In this document: piece by piece, positions 1 through 8,384 of the stretch | How the letters are laid out: each line of letters starts with the position of its first letter | Numbering within the stretch: position 1 is the first letter of the stretch | Source: CAWBLP01 sp963721065 | Lineage (GTDB): Bacteria > Pseudomonadota > Alphaproteobacteria > Acetobacterales > Acetobacteraceae | Assembly: GCA_963721065.1 (NCBI GenBank) | Contig: CAVRHO010000008.1 | Location: 310,001-374,000 of the forward strand | Direction of reading: 5' to 3' | Length of the DNA: 64,000 bases | Notes under the pieces: generated by a model | What the model saw: only the letters and a program-made list of their open reading frames with translations | Databases searched by the model: none | Told to the model about the DNA's origin: nothing | Position numbers and translations under genes: made by a program

Positions 1-1
1 C

Positions 2-283
2 CGCAACACCGAGTTCCTGCTGGGCCTCGGCGTCGCCCTGGACGGCGCCCCCGGCATCTGGGGCATGGCCGGCGACACCGACGGGATCGACGGCATGGAC
101 GAGGTCGCCGGCGCCCTGCTGGCCCCCGACACGCTGGCCCGCGCCCGCGCCCAGGGGCTTGACCCGCGCGGCATGCTGGCAGGACACGACAGCCACAGCC
201 TGTTCGACGCCGTGGGCGACCTGATCCGTACCGGACCGACGCTCACCAACGTCAACGACATCCGCGCCATCCTGATCGGCTGA
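2..283 (+). CDS. ttuD: Glycerate kinase / hydroxypyruvate reductase family (MOFRL), C-terminal part only
   Basis: Reading frame open from the window edge; only the last 93 residues are visible. They contain the glycine-rich end of a MOFRL-family glycerate 2-kinase: FLLGLGVALDG, then the conserved GDTDGIDG stretch, and a C-terminus ending TNVNDIRAILIG, which is typical of the family. These enzymes phosphorylate D-glycerate to 2-phosphoglycerate in the cytoplasm. The stop lies 13 bases before the pyruvate kinase start, so the two are probably co-transcribed and would channel glycerate to pyruvate. In many proteobacteria this pair belongs to the glyoxylate/tartronate semialdehyde route, but the upstream genes are outside the window. 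The family call is firm; the exact name (ttuD or garK-like) is less so. Confidence 0.85.
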   Translation, partial: RNTEFLLGLGVALDGAPGIWGMAGDTDGIDGMDEVAGALLAPDTLARARAQGLDPRGMLAGHDSHSLFDAVGDLIRTGPTLTNVNDIRAILIG

Positions 284-296
284 AGGAATCTGCCCC

Positions 297-1730
297 ATGG
301 CAACCCGACCGAAGCTGCGCCGCCGGCGCCGCACGAAGATCATTGCGACCCTCGGTCCGGCCAGCTCCACGCCCGACGTGCTCACGCGGCTGTTCCAGGC
401 CGGCGCCGATGTGTTCCGGCTGAACTTCTCCCACGGCACCCACGCCGACCATGCCGCCCGGTTCAAAATGATCCGCGAGCTGGAGGAGCGGTTCCAGCGC
501 CCCATCGGCATCCTGGCCGACGTGCAGGGCCCGAAACTGCGGGTCGGCAGCTTCTCCGGCGGACGGGTGCACCTGCAGACCGGGCAGGCGTTCCAACTGG
601 ACCTGAATCCCACACCCGGCAACGCCACGCGGGTGAACCTGCCGCATCCGGAAATTCTCGAGGCCGCGTCGATCGGCACCACCCTGCTGCTGGACGACGG
701 CAAGCTGCGCCTGCGCGTCGCCCGCAAACGCGCCGATGCGCTGGAGACCGAGGTCGTGGTCGGTGGTCCGCTGTCCGACCACAAGGGCGTCAACGTGCCC
801 GATGTGGCGCTGCCGATCCCCGCCCTGACCGAAAAGGACCGTGAGGACCTGGCCTTCGCGGTGGAGCACGGTGCCAACTACATCGGCCTGTCCTTCGTGC
901 AACGGCCGGAGGATGTGGCGGAGGCGAAGCGCCTGACCGGCGACAAGGCCTGGATCATGGTCAAGCTGGAAAAGCCGCAGGCGCTGGAAAACCTGGACGG
1001 CATCCTGGAACTGACCGACGCGGTGATGGTGGCGCGCGGCGACCTGGGCGTGGAACTGCCGCCCGAGGAAGTGCCCCTGGCGCAGAAGCGCATCGTCCGC
1101 GCCGCCCGCCAACTGGGCAAGCCGGTGGTGGTGGCGACGCAGATGCTGGAAAGCATGATCAGCGCCCCGGCCCCCACCCGCGCCGAAGCCTCCGACGTCG
1201 CCACCGCCGTGTTCGATGGCGCCGACGCGGTGATGCTGTCGGCGGAAACCGCCGCCGGCCAGTACCCGTACGAGGCGGTGAACATGATGGACCGCATCGT
1301 GGCCCGGGTGGAGCAGGACAGCGGCTGGCGGTCGATGATCGACGCGTCGCGGCCGGATCCCGAGCATTCCTCGGCCGACGCCATCGCCGCGGCGGCCCGC
1401 CAGGTGGCGCATACCATCGGCGCCCAGGTGATCGTCGGCTTCACGGCGCTCGGCGGCACCGCCCTGCGCGTGGCGCGGGAACGGCCGGATGTACCGATCA
1501 TCGGCCTGACGCCGCACGCGACCACGGCGCGCCGCCTGGCACTGGTGTGGGGTGTGCACGCGGTGGTGCTGGCGGATGTGCACTCGATGGGTGAGGCCGT
1601 GACCCGCGCGTCGCGGGTGGCCACCGGCGAGGGGTTCGCCCGGCACGGCGACTCGATCGTGGTGGCCGCGGGCGTGCCGTTCGGGCAGACGGGCAGCACC
1701 AACGCGCTGCGCGTGGCGACGGTGCGATAG
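297..1730 (+). CDS. pyk: Pyruvate kinase
   Basis: A 477-residue protein of normal length for bacterial pyruvate kinase. It converts phosphoenolpyruvate and ADP to pyruvate and ATP in the cytoplasm. Visible family motifs are the N-terminal TKIIATLGPASS, the NFSHG substrate loop, the active-site region VKLEKPQALENLDG followed by MVARGDLGVELP, and QMLESMI in the barrel. The C-terminal allosteric domain begins near residue 355. The gene starts 13 bases after the glycerate kinase stop, with AAGGA about 10 bases upstream of the ATG. The pairing suggests a role in glycerate catabolism in addition to, or instead of, classical glycolysis. Confidence 0.96.
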   Translation: MATRPKLRRRRRTKIIATLGPASSTPDVLTRLFQAGADVFRLNFSHGTHADHAARFKMIRELEERFQRPIGILADVQGPKLRVGSFSGGRVHLQTGQAFQLDLNPTPGNATRVNLPHPEILEAASIGTTLLLDDGKLRLRVARKRADALETEVVVGGPLSDHKGVNVPDVALPIPALTEKDREDLAFAVEHGANYIGLSFVQRPEDVAEAKRLTGDKAWIMVKLEKPQALENLDGILELTDAVMVARGDLGVELPPEEVPLAQKRIVRAARQLGKPVVVATQMLESMISAPAPTRAEASDVATAVFDGADAVMLSAETAAGQYPYEAVNMMDRIVARVEQDSGWRSMIDASRPDPEHSSADAIAAAARQVAHTIGAQVIVGFTALGGTALRVARERPDVPIIGLTPHATTARRLALVWGVHAVVLADVHSMGEAVTRASRVATGEGFARHGDSIVVAAGVPFGQTGSTNALRVATVR

Positions 1731-2057
1731 GCCAAGGTCGCGACCGTCCCAGGCCGACATGCAGGCCGGCGTTCGCCGCGCCGGCGATCGATGCCGGCCG
1801 ACACGTCCCGACGGCTTCTGCGGAGTGATGCGCCGCCGGAAGTGCGCTTCTGCGGACGGCATCGGCGCCAACCGTCCGGCTGCGAGGCCGCATATTGTGG
1901 GTCCGCACATCGCGATTTCGCACATCACGGTTCCGCAGACGTGCTGGTCGTCCTGCTGGCCACCACCCATCCCCGGCCAACCGTCACAGGCCCGCTACGA
2001 ACCAGGCCGCAGGCCGGTACATGGCCCGGCCGCCGCCGGGTCCGCCGCGAGATCAAT
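1731..2057. other. Intergenic stretch, no gene seen
   Basis: Between pyk and the porin. Both strands have long open frames here, but their translations are arginine- and proline-rich products of high GC and match nothing recognisable. The useful content lies further right: the Fur-like palindrome at 2058-2078 and the porin ribosome binding site at 2201-2205. Confidence 0.6.
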
Positions 2058-2078
2058 TGAGAATGACTCGCATTCTCA
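2058..2078. promoter_or_regulatory. Fur-box-like palindrome
   Basis: TGAGAATG, five bases, CATTCTCA: a perfect 8-base inverted repeat in an otherwise GC-rich stretch. It resembles the GAATG/CATTC-rich operators bound by Fur/Irr-family metalloregulators. It lies about 137 bases before the porin start, so iron or another metal may control the porin. Binding is inferred from the motif alone. Confidence 0.55.
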
Positions 2079-2214
2079 TTGACTCCCACATCGCGCGCTG
2101 CTTAAGTCTTTCGAAACGAAGCGTATGGTTTCATCCGCTCATCCAGGCGGCGCGCAATCCAATGTGCCGTCGATCAGCGGGTGGAGGCGTACATTCAATC
2201 AGGAGAATGAGGCA

Positions 2215-3649
2215 TTGGCCGCTTGCACATTATCGGACCGCCTGGTTCGTGGGGTCCGCTGCGCAGTCGCGATGGGTGGGTTCATTTGCATCAGCATTGC
2301 TGTCGCGCAGGCGCAGCCGGCATCGGCCCCTGCCCCTACCCCGCCGCAGGGCGGTTTTCTCGCAGACCTGGCCCATCGCGACACGCTGCTGGGCGATGCG
2401 GGAGGCATCCGCCCGCAACTCGCACGCCACGGAATCGCACTGGAGCTCAACGACATCGAGGAGTGGCTCGGCAACGTCTCCGGCGGGCTTCGACAGGGCG
2501 TCGCCTACGATGCACTCACCACGCTGACCGTTCAGGTGGACACCGAAAAAGCCTTCGGCTGGCGAGGCGGGCTGTTGAACGTCAGCGGGCTGCAGATCCG
2601 CGGGCGCAGCCTCAGCCAGTACTACCTCGGCAATCTGCAGACGGTCAGCGGCATCTCGGCCGATCCCACAACCCGGCTGTGGGAAATCTGGTACCAGCAA
2701 TCGTTTCTCGACAACGCGTTCGACATCAGGCTGGGTCAGCAGAGCATCGACAACGAGTTCATGACCAGCGACGGTTCGGCGCTTTATTTCAACACCATGA
2801 TGGGCTGGCCGATGATTCCCTCGGCCGATCTCTATGCCGGTGGACCCGCCTATCCGTTGTCCTCTCTTGGCGTTCGCCTGCGCGCCCATTCGGGCCCATT
2901 TACCGTGCTTGCCGGGGTGTTCGATGATAATCCGCCCGGCGGACCGTTCTACGACGACAGCCAGTTGCGCGGAACCACGCGCTGGGGCGGCAATTTCAGC
3001 CTGCGCACCGGCGCGCTGTTCATCGCCGAAGTACAGGTACGCGCTGGACCAGGCAACGTCCCCGATGGGACTGCCGGGCCTCTACAAGCTGGGCATGTGG
3101 TTCGACACGGCATCCTTTCCCGATCAGCAGTTCGACACCAACGGCGTGTCACTCGCCGACCCCGCCAGCAACGGCATTCCGGGCATGATCCGGCACAACT
3201 ACAGCTTCTACGGCGTTGCCGACCAGGTGATCTGGCGGCCGGATCCGCAGGGGCCGCGCGCACTGTCGGTGTTCGTCAGGGCGATGGGTGCGCCGGGTGA
3301 CCGCAACCTGATCGACTTCAGCGTCAATGCCGGGGTGAACCTGAAGGCGCCGCTGCCCGGACGCGACAATGACACGTTCGGTATCGGCTTCGGCGTGGCC
3401 ACGGTCAGCCCCTCGGTCGCCGCACTGGATCGCGCAACCATGCCGGTGCCCGGCAATATTCATCTGGTCCGCTCGACGGAAACCTTCCTCGAGGTCACGT
3501 ACCAGGCGCAGGTGACGCCGTGGCTGCAGGTGCAGCCGGATTTTCAGTTCATCCACAATCCTGGTGCCGGCATTCCGGATCCCAACAACCCGACGCAGAA
3601 GGTCGGTGACGCATTCGTTCTCGGCGGCCGCACGATCGTCACTTTCTGA
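2215..3649 (+). pseudogene. oprB: OprB-type carbohydrate-selective porin, frameshifted
   Basis: Outer-membrane beta-barrel porin of the OprB family, which admits sugars and related small solutes. I chose the TTG at 2215 because AGGAG at 2201-2205 precedes it by nine bases and it gives a signal peptide with a basic start, a hydrophobic core and an AQA cleavage site. An ATG at 2272 would leave too short a leader. Family features include LWEIWYQQSF, the LGQQSIDNEF strand and SADLYAGGPAYP. Near 3037 one extra G breaks the frame. Dropping it joins FIAEVQ to YALDQATSP and LPGLYKLGMWFDT, the usual next barrel strands, and the second part runs to a normal phenylalanine-terminated C-terminus (TIVTF). 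So the gene is either recently broken or contains a sequencing error. No other gene shares its transcription unit. Confidence 0.85.
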
Positions 3650-3716
3650 TGTTCCGCCGAGCGGTGATGGGTCTGGCGCAGGGTCGTTCTTCTGATGTCA
3701 TGGCGGGTCTTCCGTC

Positions 3717-3823
3717 GTCATGGCCGGGCTCGAACCCGGCCATTCATCCCCGACGGGGCGTGTGCCGTTGCATCCCGACCCGATCGTTGCGGGGTAGATG
3801 GCCGGGTCTGGCCCGGGCATGAC
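3717..3823. repeat. Dispersed REP-doublet, family A, copy 1
   Basis: About 107 bases bounded by GTCATGGCCGGG on the left and its reverse complement on the right. Each end is itself a hairpin (ATGGCCGGG, short loop, CCCGGCCAT), so the unit is two inverted REP sequences around a conserved centre containing GTGCCGTTGCAT and CGATCGTT. Copies 2 and 3 are at 31723-31865 and 45655-45761. A degenerate half-unit (GTCATGGCGGGTC) lies just upstream at about 3697. When translated, this type of repeat gives the MAGLDPAIH-like peptides common in spurious alphaproteobacterial ORFs. Confidence 0.85.
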
Positions 3824-3853
3824 GCCGGAAGAACGACCATCGTCCGGACTGTA

Positions 3854-4270
3854 TCACGGCCGGCTGGCCTTCGTCGTTTCCGCCAGGAAGTCGTCGGTGT
3901 ACTCCCCGCGCGACACCTTCACCGGAATGCCCTCGCCGGTCCCGCAGGCCAGAACCTCCGATCCTGCGAGGCGGGACGGGGCGGCCAGGTCCTCCACCCG
4001 GTCGGCGAAGGCCGCCGCCTGGGGACCGTCCAGCCGCCACAGATAAGCGCCACCGCTGCCGTCGGCCGGCTCCACGCCCAGCCGGTCCGCCGCTTCCATC
4101 AGCGTGATCCGGGTGCGCGCCGCGCAGAACGGCAGCTCGTCCACCTGCACGCGTCCGCCGGCGCGGGCGAACTGGCGCAGCGTGCCGGCCAGCCAGCGCA
4201 GGTCTTCCGCCTCACCCAGCATCAGGACCATGGGGTTGAAGTCGCTGGGAAGGAATGCGACGCGCAGCAC
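3854..4270 (-). CDS. Hypothetical protein, third gene of the dioxygenase beta-subunit operon
   Basis: A 138-residue protein of unknown function. I took the GTG at 4270 as start because it lies one base after the stop of the preceding 63-residue gene; longer versions would overlap that gene. The sequence begins LRVAFLPSDFNPMVLML, has no signal peptide or clear membrane segment, and contains one central cysteine and a mixed alpha/beta pattern ending in KVSRGEYTDDFLAE. Its tight coupling to a ring-hydroxylating dioxygenase beta subunit suggests a part in aromatic-acid oxidation or assembly of that enzyme, but this is context only. Confidence 0.7.
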   Translation of the reverse strand: MLRVAFLPSDFNPMVLMLGEAEDLRWLAGTLRQFARAGGRVQVDELPFCAARTRITLMEAADRLGVEPADGSGGAYLWRLDGPQAAAFADRVEDLAAPSRLAGSEVLACGTGEGIPVKVSRGEYTDDFLAETTKASRP

Positions 4271-4271
4271 G

Positions 4272-4463
4272 TTACAGCGTCTCGACGACGTCGGTGGCGT
4301 GGCACAGTTCCTCGCTGCCGGCCGTGGCAGTGGAGCCTTCGGGCACGTCCAACAGGCGCACGCGCAGCCATTCCCCGTCGCCCATGTTCTCCAGCACTTC
4401 GGCAACCAGGCCGCCGGCGATGCGCAGCTTCGTCCCGGGGACGATGTCGATGACTTCGATCAT
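4272..4463 (-). CDS. Small hypothetical protein (63 aa) between dioxygenase beta subunit and a second hypothetical
   Basis: Starts MIEVIDIVPGTKLRIAGG and ends CHATDVVETL. The pattern (a lysine-bearing beta strand, an IAGGLVAEVLE turn, then LRVRLLDVPEG) looks like a small beta-barrel domain resembling nucleic-acid- or cofactor-binding folds, but I cannot name a family. One base separates its ATG from the stop of the beta subunit, and one base separates its stop from the next GTG, so the three genes form one translationally coupled unit. Function unknown. Confidence 0.7.
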   Translation of the reverse strand: MIEVIDIVPGTKLRIAGGLVAEVLENMGDGEWLRVRLLDVPEGSTATAGSEELCHATDVVETL

Positions 4464-4464
4464 G

Positions 4465-5031
4465 TCAGAACAGAATGCTGAGGTTCTTCGCGAGCAGGAC
4501 GTTCTGCTCCAGGATCAGCTCGCGCCGGGCGATCTGCCACAACTCGCCGGTGCGGCGCAGCACGTCGGTGCGGCGGCCGATGAAGGTGTAGGTCTCGTAT
4601 TCCACGCGGTTCTGGTGAACCAGGAAGCGGGAACCAACCGTGACCTCATGCGGCGCTTCCGCCGAGGGCTGCACGTCCAGCAGGCGCACGTTGCTGACCA
4701 TGTGGGTCACGCGGGACAGCGGTTCTTCGGCGTAGTGCACGCCGGTGAGGATCTGCTCCACCCGCTTGGTCAGGGTCCACTTGTCCTCGTCGAACCAACT
4801 GATGCCTTCGCCCTGGCGGGTGTTTTCGCGTTCGGCGTGCTGGCCGAACTTCACGTTGCGGCGGATCGGCATGAAATAGACGAGGTCCTCCGCCAGCAGG
4901 TCCAGCCATTCGCGGAAGCAGCGCTGATCCAGCAGGTCGGCCTCGTGATACAGGAAGTCCTCGACCTCCTGCTTCAACTCGTACCAGGCCAGCCCGCGGC
5001 GGGCCGGGGCACGCTGCATCACCTCGCTCAT
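4465..5031 (-). CDS. Aromatic-ring-hydroxylating dioxygenase, small (beta) subunit
   Basis: A 188-residue protein of the NTF2-like fold used by Rieske dioxygenase beta subunits (3-phenylpropionate, biphenyl or benzoate dioxygenase type). Visible features: EVEDFLYHEADLLDQRCFREW at the N-terminus, the YFMPIRR strand, SRVTHMVSNVRL, and RRTDVLRRTGELWQIARREL near the end. The start MSEVMQ has GGAG upstream; longer frames add an unrelated arginine-rich leader. The subunit helps assemble the alpha3beta3 oxygenase but is not catalytic. No alpha (Rieske) subunit, ferredoxin or reductase lies next to it, which is unusual. It is first in a three-gene operon with two unknown small proteins. Confidence 0.85.
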   Translation of the reverse strand: MSEVMQRAPARRGLAWYELKQEVEDFLYHEADLLDQRCFREWLDLLAEDLVYFMPIRRNVKFGQHAERENTRQGEGISWFDEDKWTLTKRVEQILTGVHYAEEPLSRVTHMVSNVRLLDVQPSAEAPHEVTVGSRFLVHQNRVEYETYTFIGRRTDVLRRTGELWQIARRELILEQNVLLAKNLSILF

Positions 5032-5380
5032 CGTTTCGCTCCGCCGTCCTTGGTGCCGGCTTCCACCGGAGGCATCAGCTTGGCACGGGTATGGCGGCTG
5101 GGAAATACCATGCCTTTTGCCTGCTTGTGCCAACCATACGAGGCCACCCGATGCAGCGGGAGCGGCGGGCTACGGCAGCGGCCATGGCCCTTCGGGTCCT
5201 GTTGCGCACCGCACAGTAAATCTTGAGCATCCGCGGCGGACGTGGTCGGCGCGGATTCTGCATATATGCTCTCCCTCAGCACATGATCGGATTGTCACGC
5301 CGCCTCGTCGGCAGGAGACGACTGGCCTAAGCTGAGAACTCCTGCCGCCCACCGGCTGCGGCTCCCGGAGTTCAGACGTC
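5032..5380. other. Divergent intergenic region between dioxygenase operon and glucoamylase
   Basis: 349 bases that must contain the promoters of both flanking units. An AT-richer patch near 5255-5270 (GCATATATGC, itself palindromic) is the most promoter-like part. I see no convincing ORF, repeat or terminator. Confidence 0.5.
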
Positions 5381-7777
5381 ATGCCCGACACGACCTCACC
5401 GCACCTGCAGACTGATGCTCCCGGCCAGCCCGGTATCGACCCGAGCTGGACCAGCAGTGACAAGGATGCCGTCGGAGGGACGTTGGGCTCCCCGCGCCTC
5501 TGGTTCACGCTCGGACACGGTATCCTCAACGAAATCTATTACCCCCGCATCGATATCCCGCAGATCCGCGATCTCGGCTTCATCGTCGCGGACGGCGCGG
5601 GCTTCTGGTCGGAGGTCAAGCGGGTCGCCGACTATACCATCCGGTCCATCGTGCCGGGGGTGCCGGTGTTCGAGATCGTGCACAGGCACGAACGCTACCG
5701 TCTCCACCTGCGTATTTCACCCGATCCGCGACGCGAAGTGCTGGTCGTCGAGTTCCACCTGGAAGGCGACGCCGCGTTGCGCCCCTATGTGCTGCTGGCG
5801 CCACATCTGGGCGCCACCGGCCACGGCAACCGTGCCGCCGTGGAAGAGCATCATGGCAGGCGTATCCTCGCCGCAACCCAGGGCCCGTTCGCCATGGGGC
5901 TTGCCGTGGTCGACCCGATGCAGCGCGACGCGCTCGGCCTGGCCTCTGCCGGTTACGTTGGATCCAGCGATGGATGGCAGGATTTCGCCCGCCACGGCCG
6001 TCTCACCGCAAGCTTCGCCAGGGCCGGCGCGGGCAACGTCGCCCTGATCGGCGAACTGCCGCGCGACGGGGCGCTGGGCGTCGGCTTCGCAAGCGGAACC
6101 AAGGCCGCGGCAACGCTCGCCATCTCCAGCCTGCTTCAGCCGTTCGAGAACAGCCTGCGCCAGCAGATCGCGGAATGGGAGGGATGGCACGCCCGGCGCA
6201 GCGAGCGCTACGCGCCCCCGCTCGACCTTCCGGCGCCGATCGCCGACCAGTTCCTGGTCTCGACCGTGGTGCTGCGCACCCACCTGGACAAGACCTACCC
6301 GGGCGCCATGGTGGCGAGCCTGAGCATTCCGTGGGGCGATGCGGGAGAGGAACGCGGCGGCTATCACCTTGTCTGGCCGCGCGATCTGGTTTCCTGCGCC
6401 AGCGCCCTTCTCGCCATCGGCGCCGAGGAGGAAACGCGGGACACGCTCCGCTACCTGATCGCGACGCAGCAGGCGGACGGACACTGGAACCAGAATCAGT
6501 GGCTCGGGGGAAAGCCGTTCTGGGAGGGACTGCAACTCGACGAAACCGCCTTCCCGATCCTGCTCGCGGCCTCGCTCGCAGAGCGCGGTGCGCTGGGCGG
6601 CATCCGCATCGAGCACATGGTGCAACAGGCCCTCGGCTTCATCGCGTGCAACGGCCCGGTCACCGGGCAGGAGCGATGGGAGGAAAACAGCGGCCTGAAC
6701 GCCTACAGCCTGGCGGTGGCGATCGCCGCGCTGGTGGAAGGGGCGAGGTTCCTGCCGGAGGACGCGCAACGCTGGGCGCTGGACCTTGCGGATTTCTGGA
6801 ATGCCAGCCTCGAATCCTGGCTGACCGTCTCCGGCACGGACCTGGCCAACCGTCTGGGCGTCGAGAGCTATTACGTGCGGATCGCCCCGCTCTCGGTTCT
6901 GGCATCGGGATCGTCCGCGATGCAGGAGCCGGTGTCGCTCCGCAATCGCGAGGGCGCGGTCACGGTGCCGGCCAGCGATCTGGTCAGCACCGATTTCCTC
7001 GCACTGGTCAGGCTCGGTCTGCGGCAGGCCGATGATCCCTGCATTCGCGACAGTATCACCGTCACCGACAGCCTGCTGCGCTTCAACTCGCCGAACGGCC
7101 CGGCATGGCGACGCTATAACGGCGACGGCTATGGGGAGCACGATGACGGCCGCCCGTATGATGGAACCGGGCGTGGGCGCCCCTGGCCGCTGCTGACCGG
7201 CGAACGCGGCCACTATGAGTTGTGTGCCGGCCGGGACCCGCTGCCCTACCTGCAGGCGATCAGCGACATGGCCAGCCCGCTCGGCCTGATCCCGGAGCAG
7301 ATCTGGGATGGGCCGGATATCCCGGCACGGGGGTTGTTGCTCGGCCGACCCAGCGGTTCGGCGCGCCCCCTGGCCTGGGCCCACGCGGAGTTCGCCAAGC
7401 TCGTCATCTCGCGCGAACGTGGCTGGCCGTGTGACCGCCCGTCCAATGTGTGGCACCGCTATCAGGGCCGCCGTCCGGCGATCCGCCGCGCGTTCTGGGC
7501 CCCCCACGCCCCGGTCGGTGAAATTCCGTCGGGGCTGCGCCTCGTCGTCGCCCTGCCCCGCCCGGCCACGGTGGCCTGGAGCGGTGACGGCCGCCCGGCC
7601 GCCCGGGTGGCCACCGAGGCGTCCGGCCTTGGCTTTCATGCCGCCGAACTCGACACGTCAGGACTGGAGCCTGGCAGCACGTTCAGGTTCGAATGGACGT
7701 GGTGCGACGGGTCCGGCACCGCCGAGGCTGGCGTGCGCATCGCCGCAGGAACAGCAAAGGATGGAAATCGCAGATGA
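5381..7777 (+). CDS. Glucan 1,4-alpha-glucosidase (glucoamylase), GH15 family
   Basis: A 798-residue exo-acting enzyme that removes glucose from the ends of alpha-1,4-glucans. An N-terminal beta-sandwich domain (about residues 20-270) is followed by an alpha/alpha barrel (about 290-690) and a short C-terminal beta domain. Diagnostic motifs are LGHGILNEIYYPRID near the start, VWPRDL at 331-336, the catalytic acid region ERWEENSG around Glu434-Glu435, and the second acidic site EQIWDG at Glu639. No signal peptide is visible, so it probably acts on internal glycogen or imported oligosaccharide. It overlaps the next small gene by four bases (ATGA). Divergent to the dioxygenase operon. Confidence 0.93.
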   Translation: MPDTTSPHLQTDAPGQPGIDPSWTSSDKDAVGGTLGSPRLWFTLGHGILNEIYYPRIDIPQIRDLGFIVADGAGFWSEVKRVADYTIRSIVPGVPVFEIVHRHERYRLHLRISPDPRREVLVVEFHLEGDAALRPYVLLAPHLGATGHGNRAAVEEHHGRRILAATQGPFAMGLAVVDPMQRDALGLASAGYVGSSDGWQDFARHGRLTASFARAGAGNVALIGELPRDGALGVGFASGTKAAATLAISSLLQPFENSLRQQIAEWEGWHARRSERYAPPLDLPAPIADQFLVSTVVLRTHLDKTYPGAMVASLSIPWGDAGEERGGYHLVWPRDLVSCASALLAIGAEEETRDTLRYLIATQQADGHWNQNQWLGGKPFWEGLQLDETAFPILLAASLAERGALGGIRIEHMVQQALGFIACNGPVTGQERWEENSGLNAYSLAVAIAALVEGARFLPEDAQRWALDLADFWNASLESWLTVSGTDLANRLGVESYYVRIAPLSVLASGSSAMQEPVSLRNREGAVTVPASDLVSTDFLALVRLGLRQADDPCIRDSITVTDSLLRFNSPNGPAWRRYNGDGYGEHDDGRPYDGTGRGRPWPLLTGERGHYELCAGRDPLPYLQAISDMASPLGLIPEQIWDGPDIPARGLLLGRPSGSARPLAWAHAEFAKLVISRERGWPCDRPSNVWHRYQGRRPAIRRAFWAPHAPVGEIPSGLRLVVALPRPATVAWSGDGRPAARVATEASGLGFHAAELDTSGLEPGSTFRFEWTWCDGSGTAEAGVRIAAGTAKDGNRR

Positions 7778-8058
7778 GGACCATCATCGAGAATACCTGG
7801 TTTCCGGCCAGTACCATGATCCAGATCGGGGAAGGCTCCGACGAACTCGAATTCAGGCGCTGCTCGTTCGAAGGCGGGCAGATCCTGATCGAGCAGCAGG
7901 TTCACCGGACCATCTTCCGCGAGTGCGTTTTCCGCGGCACGACCTTCGCCGGACAGTGCCTGTCGGACCGCATCGCCATCGCCTGTCGGCAGGCCCCCGC
8001 CGATACCGAGGAGAGCTGGGCACCAGGCCATCCGAGCGGAAGACGGCCGGGACGGTAG
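7774..8058 (+). CDS. Small pentapeptide-repeat-like protein coupled to glucoamylase
   Basis: A 94-residue protein whose ATG overlaps the glucoamylase stop (ATGA), so translation is likely coupled. Residues about 28-65 show a pattern spaced like pentapeptide repeats: LEFRRCSFEGG, then RTIFRECVFRGTTFAG, with F/C at every fifth position. Three cysteines are clustered here. The C-terminus is low-complexity and polar. The fold would be a short right-handed beta-helix; the function is unknown. Such proteins are not usual partners of GH15 enzymes. Confidence is moderate because the gene is short. Confidence 0.6.
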   Translation: MRTIIENTWFPASTMIQIGEGSDELEFRRCSFEGGQILIEQQVHRTIFRECVFRGTTFAGQCLSDRIAIACRQAPADTEESWAPGHPSGRRPGR

Positions 8059-8086
8059 CAGCGGCTACCGCCGGCGCTGCGTTCAA

Positions 8087-8229
8087 CGTCGTGGTGGGCG
8101 AAGGCCCGTCACCCACGACTTCGTCATGCCGAAGGCAACCCGGTCCACAGGAAGCGGTCTGGTGCAGCGTGTGAGGGAATGCGTTCCGCATGACGAAGTC
8201 ATGGGTGGCGGGCCTCCGGCGCCACGACG
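8087..8229. repeat. Dispersed REP-doublet, family B, copy 1
   Basis: About 143 bases with inverted arms of about 42 bases: the left reads CGTCGTGGTGGGCGAAGGCC..., the right is its near reverse complement ending GCCACGACG. Each arm can fold alone (GTGGTGGGC, GAAG, GCCCGTCAC). The centre differs between copies apart from CCGAAGGCA and GCGTTCC. Other copies: 12727-12815, 15537-15677, 41406-41490, 58827-58979. It fills most of the gap between the pentapeptide-like gene and the DUF2905 gene; I see nothing else in that gap. Confidence 0.85.
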
Positions 8230-8384
8230 CTGTACGGCTGCCAACGGCCACGTCAGGCCGAGCCAGAGCCGGATTGCTGTCAGCACGCCAGCCGGCCTGC
8301 TACGACCTCTCTGGCCAGGCGCTGGTCGGCATTCCATGAAGGCAGAGCCTTCGCGTTCCCGCAGGCGGCGCTTATGTGTGCGGC

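Noticed and set aside
252..1970. Very long open frame (572 codons) on the minus strand across pyruvate kinase
   Set aside because: Rich in Arg/His/Gly/Gln without any domain. It is the antisense shadow of pyk, a common effect of high GC.
5717..7639. 640-codon minus-strand open frame across the glucoamylase gene
   Set aside because: Same kind of shadow: low-complexity composition, no ribosome site, and the plus strand carries clear GH15 motifs.
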